DNA of 12,441 bases from Trebonia sp. Its GTDB lineage: Bacteria; Actinomycetota; Actinomycetes; Streptosporangiales; Streptosporangiaceae. The notes under the pieces are model-generated. The model was not told where the DNA came from, did not search any database, and was given only the letters and a program-made list of their open reading frames with translations. The position numbers and the translations under genes are program-made. How positions within the stretch are numbered: position 1 is the stretch's first letter; each line of letters opens with the position of its first letter. This document shows, one piece after another, positions 7,269-12,441 of the stretch. The stretch lies in the NCBI GenBank assembly GCA_030038035.1, contig JASHPP010000457.1, positions 1-12,441 of the forward strand, read 5' to 3'.

Positions 7269-8974
7269 AACCCGCTCCCGTTCTTGGTGCGGCTGTTCGC
7301 CAGGCGCTCCAGGTCCAGGTCGGCGACGAACACCCGCTGCAGCATGTGCCAGTCGGTCGGATGCTCCGTGATCCCCTGCTCGAAGACCGCGGCGAGCTGC
7401 TGGGTCATCGCGGCCACCTTCTCCTTGCGGTCGCCCGCCTGCGGCACGGGTATCTCGTCGTACACGTGGGCGCCCCACTCGGTGTCGCCGGCGAACCAGC
7501 AGGAGACGGGCATCAGCGCCGCGCCGGTCTGCACGGCGAGCGCGGCAGGCCCGGCCGGCAGCAGGGCCTTCTCGCCGAAGAAGTCGACCTCGACGCCGGT
7601 GTCGGACAGGTCCCTGTCGGCGACGATGCAGACCAGCTTCCCTGCGCGCAGCCGCTGCGCCATCACGCCGAACGGGTGCGGGCCGCCGGTCGTCGGCAGC
7701 ACCTCCATGCCCAGGCTGCGCCGGAACTCGAGGAACCGCTCGTACACCGACTCGGGCCTGAGCCGTTCGGCCACGGTGGTGAACGAGCCTGCCCCGGCGA
7801 GGTTGATCCAGAGGCCCGCCTGCTCGAAGTCGCCCATGTGGGGCAGCGCGTAGATCACGCCGCGGCCGTTCTTCAGGTGCTCCAGGGTCAGGTCGACATT
7901 GGGACGGTCGACGTGCATTCCGTCAATGATCCGCTGCCGCGGTATGACCTGCAGCCGGAACGCCTCCATGTAGTACCTGGCGTAGGACCGCAGCACCGCG
8001 CGCGACAGCGTCCGCAGCTCCTTGCCGTCGATGTCGGTGTCCCCGGGAGAGCCGCCGCCGTTCGTTCTGATCACCCGGACTAGATTTCCTTCGAGGACCT
8101 GCACGCCGTGGCCCTGGCGCCGCCAGGCGATGTCCGCGCCGGCCATGAACAGCGCGCGCGCCCAGGACTCAGGCAGCCGGCACATCAACGTCCAGCCGGC
8201 GCCGAACGCCAGGCCGGTCAGCCGCTCCCGCAGCACAGTCAGCAACGCTCCGCTCCCTAAGCCTTTCTCGCTTTCCGCGGCCGCGTCCGCGGTGGTCCGC
8301 GCGGCGGTCTCCGCGGCGATCTCGGCAGCGGTCTCCGCGGTGGTCTCCGCGGTGGTCCTTGCGTCCAGGTATACCGCGCGCATCCGCTGACACAGGGTGA
8401 ACAGGCTGCCCGCCGCGAGCGTCCACAGCCCGATGGGCAGCACGTACGGCACGCCAAGCCCGGACAGCCCGATCGAGGTCAGCCCGATGAGCAGCCGCTC
8501 GGGCCGCTCGATGAGGCCGACGTCGCACGTGAGCCCGAGGCCCTGCGCCCTCGCCTTGACGTACGACACGCACAGCCCGCACACCAGGCAGAACAGCGAC
8601 ACCACGGCGAGCAGGTGGTCGGCGGGATCGCGGATGAACCAGATCGTGATGCCGCCGAACACCGCGGCGTCCCCCACCCGGTCCATCGTCGAGTCAAGGA
8701 ACGCCCCCCACCGGCCGCTGTCGCCTTTGACCCGCGCGAGCATCCCGTCGAGCATGTCGGTGAAGACGAACACCGCGGCGGAGGCGGTGCCGGGGAACAG
8801 CTCGCCGATCGGGAACAGCGCGAGCGCGCTGGCGGAAACCCCGACCGTGCCGGCCACCGTGATCATGTTCGGCGTGACCGGCGTGCGAGCGAGCGCCTGG
8901 ACCACCGGGTTGAACAGGCGGGCGAAAGCGGGGCGGAGGAAGTTCAGCATGGCCGTCAAGATCTTACTTGTCAC
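7184..8974 (-). CDS. Fused PgsA-type CDP-alcohol phosphatidyltransferase / PatA-type acyltransferase
   Basis: One open frame (596 residues from GTG 8974) encodes two enzymes that are normally separate neighbours. Residues 1 to about 203 are a membrane CDP-alcohol phosphotransferase with the complete motif D-x2-DG-x2-AR-x8-G-x3-D-x3-D (D73, D76, D94, D98). Its place before patA and pimA suggests the phosphatidylinositol-phosphate synthase PgsA1. Residues 204-245 are a Thr/Ala/Glu repeat linker. Residues 247 to about 560 match the PIM acyltransferase PatA, starting VLRERLTGLAFGAGW, with the acyltransferase H379-x4-E384 (HMGDFE) and VADRDLSDTGVEVDFFGE. The last 27 or so residues lie in the overlap with pimA and look unconserved. 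Two TTA codons (8258-8260, 7268-7270) sit where stops would be expected. GTG 8974 is preferred for its GAAGG 8 nt upstream; ATG 8950 is the alternative and fits family N-termini. Whether a full-length fusion or two products are made is unknown. Confidence 0.85.
   Translation of the reverse strand: MTSKILTAMLNFLRPAFARLFNPVVQALARTPVTPNMITVAGTVGVSASALALFPIGELFPGTASAAVFVFTDMLDGMLARVKGDSGRWGAFLDSTMDRVGDAAVFGGITIWFIRDPADHLLAVVSLFCLVCGLCVSYVKARAQGLGLTCDVGLIERPERLLIGLTSIGLSGLGVPYVLPIGLWTLAAGSLFTLCQRMRAVYLDARTTAETTAETAAEIAAETAARTTADAAAESEKGLGSGALLTVLRERLTGLAFGAGWTLMCRLPESWARALFMAGADIAWRRQGHGVQVLEGNLVRVIRTNGGGSPGDTDIDGKELRTLSRAVLRSYARYYMEAFRLQVIPRQRIIDGMHVDRPNVDLTLEHLKNGRGVIYALPHMGDFEQAGLWINLAGAGSFTTVAERLRPESVYERFLEFRRSLGMEVLPTTGGPHPFGVMAQRLRAGKLVCIVADRDLSDTGVEVDFFGEKALLPAGPAALAVQTGAALMPVSCWFAGDTEWGAHVYDEIPVPQAGDRKEKVAAMTQQLAAVFEQGITEHPTDWHMLQRVFVADLDLERLANSRTKNGSGLCGSASPVLTPWTSPAGCSSTSGTWPGR
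8236..8260 (-). promoter_or_regulatory. Possible internal ribosome-binding site and GTG start for the PatA part; preceded by TTA codon
   Basis: Reading leftward: in-frame TTA (8260-8258), then GGGAGCGGAG, 11 nt, and an in-frame GTG (8236-8234) opening VLRERLTGLAFGAGW, the expected PatA N-terminus. From this GTG to the second TTA the product would be 322 residues, close to free-standing PatA, while the PgsA part up to the first TTA would be 238. This is the layout of two separate genes with a lost stop codon. Confidence 0.55.
8282..8365 (-). repeat. 12-bp tandem repeat coding the (T/A)A(E)T linker
   Basis: Seven imperfect 12-nt units run through the linker. GGTCTCCGCGGT (plus strand) is identical at 8330-8341 and 8342-8353, GGTCTCCGCGGC stands at 8306-8317, and diverged units lie on both sides. 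They encode tetrapeptides TAET, TAET, AAEI, AAET, AART, TADA, AAES (residues 208-235 counted from GTG 8974, the last one just past the array). Unit gain or loss keeps the frame. Confidence 0.8.
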
Positions 8975-9071
8975 CAACCACGCCTTCTTCCCCGTCCTCC
9001 CCCGTCACTCCCCGGCCACCTAGCGGATTCTTGCCGTGGGGCTTGTGGTAACGCAGCCGTCGGGTTCAGTC

Positions 9072-9107
9072 TTTGAGGACGGCGGCTCAAACCACCGCTC
9101 AACCACC
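9072..9107 (+). promoter_or_regulatory. Leader hairpin and direct repeat before the EF-G-like gene
   Basis: In the 150-bp divergent gap (8975-9124), TTTGAG (9072-9077) can pair with CTCAAA (9086-9091) over an 8-nt loop. A second CTCAA (9098-9102) could compete for the same arm, because GCTCAAACCACC (9085-9096) is nearly repeated as GCTCAACCACC (9097-9107). The array ends just before the AGGAGG at 9111. No confident -35/-10 pair for either divergent gene was found in the rest of the gap. Confidence 0.4.
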
Positions 9108-9124
9108 GCAAGGAGGCGACGGGA

Positions 9125-11290
9125 GTGACGGACACTACGGGCGCGGGAAGCGCAGCCGGCCAGGCCAGCGGCAGGGTACCCGCGGCCGGCCAGCCGGAAG
9201 GCGTGCGGAACGTCGTGCTGGTCGGCCATTCGGGCAGCGGGAAGACGACACTCGTCGAGGCCCTGCTTGGCTACACGGGAACGATTCAGCGCCCGGGCCG
9301 GATAGAGGAAGGCTCGACGGCCAGCGACTTCGACGAAGTGGAAATCCGGCAGCAGCGGTCGGTGAACCTGACCGTGGAGCCGATGACGGTCGGCAAGGTC
9401 ACGGTGAACCTGCTCGACACGCCCGGCTACGCCGACTTCATCGGCGACCTGCGGGCCGGACTGCGGGCGGCCGACTCGGCGCTGTTCGTCGTCTCCGCGA
9501 CCGACGGCGTGGACGGCGTCACGCGGATGCTCTGGGACGAGTGCGCGGCCGTCGCGATGCCGCGCGCCGTCGTCATCACCAAGATCGATCACCAGCGGGC
9601 GGACTTCGCCGCCGCCCTTGACGCGTGCCGCGCGGCGTTCGGCGACGCGGTCGCGCCGCTGTACCTGCCGGTGCCAGGCCCGTCGGGGTCGGGTGTCAGC
9701 GGGCTGATCGGGCTGCTGTCCCAGAACTTCTACGACTACTCAAGCGGTTCGCGCGTCGCGGCGTCGCCGTCAGAATCCGACGCCTCCCGCATGGCGGAAC
9801 TGCGCGGCGAGCTGATCGAGGGCATCATCACGGAAAGCGAAGACGAGACCCTCATGGACCGGTACCTGTCCGGTGAGGACATCGACCCGGGGATCCTCAT
9901 CGAGGACCTGGAGAAGGCGGTGGCCCGTGGCAGCTTCTACCCGGTGCTCGCCATCGCCTCCCCCGCCGGGATCGGCATGGCGGAGCTGATCGAGGTGATG
10001 ACCGAGGCGTTCCCCTCGCCGCTTGAGCACCCGCTGCCGCCGGTCGCCACGCCCGAAGGAAAGCCCGTCTCCGGGCTGTCCTGCGACCCAGGCGGGCCGC
10101 TGCTCGCCGAGGTCGTCAAGACCACCTCCGACCCGTATGTCGGGCGGATCAGCCTGGTCCGGGTCTTCTCAGGCACGCTGCGCCCTGACGCGACCGTGCA
10201 CGTCTCCGGGCACGGGCGGGTCGTGCGCGGGCACCCCGACCACGACAACGACGAGCGGATCGGGGCCCTCACCTCGCCCCTGGGCAAGCAGCAGCGGCCG
10301 CTGGCCTCCTGTGCCGCGGGGAACATCTGCGCGGTCGCCAAGCTCAGCACCGCCGAGACAGGGGACACCCTGTCAGACAAGGAGCGGCCGCTGCTGATGG
10401 AGCCGTGGACGATGCCTGAGCCGCTGCTGCCAGTCGCGATCGTCGCCAAGTCCAAGGCCGATGAGGACAAGCTGTCGGCCGCCCTGTCCCGGCTGGTCGC
10501 CGAGGACCCGACGATGCGCCTGGAGATGAACGCCGAGACCCGCCAGCTCGTGCTGTGGTGCATGGGCGAGGCGCACGCCGACGTGCTGCTCGACCGGCTG
10601 ACGTCGCGGTACGGCGTGTCGGTGAACACCGTCGACCTGCGGGTGCCGCTGCGCGAGACGATCTCCGCCTCGGCGCGCGGGCTCGGGCGCAACGTCAAGC
10701 AAACCGGCGGGCACGGCGAGTACGGGATCTGCCAGATCGAGGTGGAGCCGCTGCCTGAGGCCTCCGGCTTCGAGTTCGTGGACAAGATCGTCGGCGGCGT
10801 GGTGCCGCGCCAGTTCATCCCTTCGGTCGAAAAAGGCGTCCGCGCCCAGCTGGAGCAGGGCGTGCTGGCCGGCTACCCAATGACCGGCGTCCGGGTGACG
10901 CTGTTCGACGGGAAGGCGCATTCGGTCGACTCTTCTGACATGGCGTTCCAGAAGGCCGGGCGCGCGGCGCTGAAGGACGCGGCGGAAAAGGCCGTGCCGA
11001 TGCTGCTCGAGCCGGTCGACGAGGTCTCCATCCTCGTGCCTGACGACTACGTCGGCGCGGTCATGTCGGACTTGTCCGGCAGGCGCGGACGCGTCCTTGG
11101 CACCGAGCCCGTGGGGATCGGGCGGACGCTGATCCGGGCGGAGGTCCCCGAGCTCGAGATCATCAGGTACTCGATCGACCTGCGCTCGGTCTCGCATGGC
11201 ACCGGGTCCTTCACCCGCGGGTACCTGCGCCACGAACCACTGCCCAACCACCTGGCCGCCAAGGTGGCCGCCGACTCCCGGCCCGACTAA
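9125..11290 (+). CDS. EF-G-like translational GTPase, FusA2/EF-G2 type
   Basis: The 721-residue product has the five-domain layout of elongation factor G: GTPase domain, beta-barrel domain II (about 325-410), and domains III-V ending at RGYLRHEPLPNHLAAKV. The G motifs depart from canonical EF-G. The P-loop is GHSGSGKTT (34-42) instead of GHIDAGKTT, G3 is DTPGYADF (98-105) with Tyr102 in place of the catalytic His, and G4 is TKID (152-155) instead of NKMD. These features match the second actinobacterial EF-G (M. tuberculosis FusA2). The M. smegmatis homolog is reported to bind nucleotides but lack ribosome-dependent GTPase activity, so this is unlikely to be the main translocase. The GTG at 9125 has AGGAGG 8 nt upstream. 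About 26 N-terminal residues (Gly/Ala/Ser-rich) precede the G domain. It is transcribed divergently from pgsA, where related genomes usually continue with an HIT-domain gene. Confidence 0.93.
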   Translation: MTDTTGAGSAAGQASGRVPAAGQPEGVRNVVLVGHSGSGKTTLVEALLGYTGTIQRPGRIEEGSTASDFDEVEIRQQRSVNLTVEPMTVGKVTVNLLDTPGYADFIGDLRAGLRAADSALFVVSATDGVDGVTRMLWDECAAVAMPRAVVITKIDHQRADFAAALDACRAAFGDAVAPLYLPVPGPSGSGVSGLIGLLSQNFYDYSSGSRVAASPSESDASRMAELRGELIEGIITESEDETLMDRYLSGEDIDPGILIEDLEKAVARGSFYPVLAIASPAGIGMAELIEVMTEAFPSPLEHPLPPVATPEGKPVSGLSCDPGGPLLAEVVKTTSDPYVGRISLVRVFSGTLRPDATVHVSGHGRVVRGHPDHDNDERIGALTSPLGKQQRPLASCAAGNICAVAKLSTAETGDTLSDKERPLLMEPWTMPEPLLPVAIVAKSKADEDKLSAALSRLVAEDPTMRLEMNAETRQLVLWCMGEAHADVLLDRLTSRYGVSVNTVDLRVPLRETISASARGLGRNVKQTGGHGEYGICQIEVEPLPEASGFEFVDKIVGGVVPRQFIPSVEKGVRAQLEQGVLAGYPMTGVRVTLFDGKAHSVDSSDMAFQKAGRAALKDAAEKAVPMLLEPVDEVSILVPDDYVGAVMSDLSGRRGRVLGTEPVGIGRTLIRAEVPELEIIRYSIDLRSVSHGTGSFTRGYLRHEPLPNHLAAKVAADSRPD

Positions 11291-11369
11291 GCGCGCGGGA
11301 AAACGACGGAAGTCCCCCAACCAGAGGCGTGCCGTTTACGTCTTTGACGCCGTAAGGAAATACCTCAAT

Positions 11370-11410
11370 CCGGTCACCGGGCGAAGCGGTCAGCGGGACC
11401 CGGTGACCGG
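11370..11410 (+). promoter_or_regulatory. Iterated operator-like inverted/direct repeats upstream of the lipoprotein gene
   Basis: CCGGTCACCGGG (11370-11381) and CCCGGTGACCGG (11399-11410) form a perfect 12-bp inverted repeat with a 17-nt spacer. Each arm is itself a palindrome CCGGT-S-ACCGG, centred at 11375 and 11405, 30 bp (about three helical turns) apart. A third diverged copy CGGTCAGCGG lies between them at 11387-11396. The element ends 6 nt before the AAGGGGG ribosome-binding site (about 11418-11424). A strong mRNA hairpin is an alternative reading. Upstream, 11291-11369 holds TTTACG/TTGACG hexamers and an AT-richer patch but no clear promoter or T-tract terminator. Confidence 0.6.
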
Positions 11411-11429
11411 CGGCGACAAGGGGGATCCC

Positions 11430-12441
11430 ATGCGGCCACCATTGCGCACGTCACGACCGGGGCTCGCGCTCCTGTCTGGCGTCCTGTTGGCTATTTTTGC
11501 GGTGTCCGGCTGCGGCTCTGCGCACTCCGGTGCGAGCAGCGGCACGAGCACCACGCCGACGGCGGCACCGACGCCCACGACGAGCACGGCCAGTGCCACG
11601 CCGACGGCGACGGCCCCGTCCACCGCACCCGCCACGTCCGTGCCGGCCGGCGGTCCTGTGCCGACCGGGTTCACGGCCACGTCGGTCACGTTTGTTTCCA
11701 CGCAGGAGGCGTTCGTCCTGGGCACGGCGCCGTGCTCGAACGCGCCGTGCACGTCGATCGTGCGCACGCTGGACCGGGGCGCCAGCTGGGTCGGGCTGCC
11801 CGCACCCGTCGTGCCGCTTGGGCAGGCATCCACAAGCACCGGGGCGGCCGTGTGGGGCATCCGCTTCGCCAACCCGCAGGTCGGGTTCGTGTTCGGCAAC
11901 GGGCTGTGGGAGACGACCGACGGCGGTCAGCGGTGGACCGCGGTCGCCAGCCCGCAGGGCTCGATACTTGATCTTGAGGTGATCGACAGCCAGGTCCTCG
12001 CGCTCACCGCGTCCGGCGGCAGCGCGCAGGCAGGCACCTTGTGGCGCCAGCCGCTATCGGGCGGCGCGTGGCAGGCGGTCACGCAGGTCAGCGGCCCGCA
12101 CACGATCGCGACGCAGGGCCAGGTGGCCGCGGTGCTCGACGGCAGCAGCGTGATCGTCACGGGCAACGGCGGGCTCAGCATCGCCACGCACGCCCTCCCC
12201 TGCACCACGCCAGCGGTAGGGACGCCAACGGCGGTCGCGGTGACCAGCCCGGACGGGCTCGCGCTGCTGTGCGCCGGCGGGGCCGCCATGGGGTCGGTGG
12301 AAAAGACCGTGTACGTCAGCAGCGACCTCGGGGCGACCTGGGCGAAGGCCGGGACGGCACCACTCGGCGGTGACCCGATCGGCATCTCCGCCGCCAACCC
12401 CGACCAGCTCGTGGTCGCCGCGGCAAGCGGCGCGAGCGAGC
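11430..12441 (+). CDS. Secreted lipoprotein with Asp-box (BNR-like) beta-propeller motifs (3' end outside window)
   Basis: The frame opens at ATG 11430 with AAGGGGG 5 nt upstream and is open for 337 codons to the window edge. A lipoprotein signal peptide is clear: MRPPLRTSRP, a hydrophobic core (11-25) and lipobox V25-S26-G27-C28. A Thr/Ser/Ala/Pro-rich linker (about 29-78) follows, as is typical of exported actinobacterial proteins that must cross the wall. The globular part has Asp-box motifs: TTDGGQRWT (about 165-173), SSDLGATW (about 300-307) and a degenerate LDRGASW (about 111-117). Such motifs mark the blade turns of sialidase/sortilin/YCF48-like propellers. Four Cys (near positions 100, 105, 257 and 276) could form disulfides. 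No catalytic residues of sialidases are recognisable, so a binding or scaffold role is more likely. Substrate unknown; no link to the EF-G-like gene is evident beyond orientation. Confidence 0.8.
   Translation, partial: MRPPLRTSRPGLALLSGVLLAIFAVSGCGSAHSGASSGTSTTPTAAPTPTTSTASATPTATAPSTAPATSVPAGGPVPTGFTATSVTFVSTQEAFVLGTAPCSNAPCTSIVRTLDRGASWVGLPAPVVPLGQASTSTGAAVWGIRFANPQVGFVFGNGLWETTDGGQRWTAVASPQGSILDLEVIDSQVLALTASGGSAQAGTLWRQPLSGGAWQAVTQVSGPHTIATQGQVAAVLDGSSVIVTGNGGLSIATHALPCTTPAVGTPTAVAVTSPDGLALLCAGGAAMGSVEKTVYVSSDLGATWAKAGTAPLGGDPIGISAANPDQLVVAAASGASE

Noticed and set aside
9125..11290. Ribosome-protection (TetM-like) or canonical FusA identity for the EF-G-like gene
   Set aside because: The GHSGSGKTT, DTPGY and TKID motifs and the overall sequence fit the FusA2/EF-G2 group better than either; nothing points to drug resistance.
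11336..11355. TTACG...CGTAA hairpin after the EF-G-like gene as a terminator
   Set aside because: Arms are only 5 bp with a bulged stem, there is no T-tract, and it lies about 45 bp past the stop; more likely part of an AT-richer promoter region.
1..12441. Phage, transposon, CRISPR, toxin-antitoxin or defence system
   Set aside because: No transposase, integrase, terminal inverted repeats, spaced direct-repeat array or nuclease/toxin pair is visible; every substantial region is explained by the listed genes.

Overview
The window is a very GC-rich, densely packed stretch of an actinobacterial (Actinomycetota) chromosome. The evidence is GC-biased codons, GTG starts, 4-nt ATGA/GTGA overlaps, an actinobacterial/Gram-positive type LexA box, and a gene order known from streptomycetes and mycobacteria (phosphatidylinositol mannoside genes, then pdxST, yebC, ruvCAB). 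The genus cannot be fixed from the sequence.

Minus strand, in transcription order (right to left). From about 8974 to 7184 lies one uninterrupted frame that joins a CDP-alcohol phosphatidyltransferase (PgsA/PI-phosphate synthase type) to a PatA-type acyltransferase through a repetitive Thr/Ala/Glu linker. It is followed by the mannosyltransferase pimA (7268-6141) and a small membrane-anchored LemA-like protein (6144-5605). These would carry out early steps of phosphatidylinositol mannoside synthesis. Next come pdxS (5531-4617) and pdxT (4458-3874), the two subunits of PLP synthase, then yebC (3877-3125) and an Eis-type N-acetyltransferase (3106-1859). After a hairpin and a LexA (SOS) box, the Holliday-junction operon ruvC-ruvA-ruvB (1728 to the left edge, ruvB cut) runs with two GTGA overlaps.

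Plus strand. Divergent from pgsA is an EF-G-like GTPase of the FusA2/EF-G2 type (9125-11290). After a 139-bp gap with striking inverted and direct repeats comes a secreted lipoprotein with Asp-box (BNR-like) motifs (11430 to the right edge, cut).

The most unusual region is pgsA-patA-pimA. The only two in-frame TTA codons I found in the window lie in this fused gene, exactly where stop codons would be expected: one 21 nt before a credible patA GTG start, the other in TTATG overlapping the pimA ATG. Two stop codons therefore seem to have become Leu-TTA, giving a possible bifunctional enzyme, an 85-bp overlap with pimA, and two rare codons that in many actinobacteria are read by the developmental tRNA bldA. 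The linker also carries a 12-bp tandem repeat. No mobile element, CRISPR array, tRNA or rRNA is visible.
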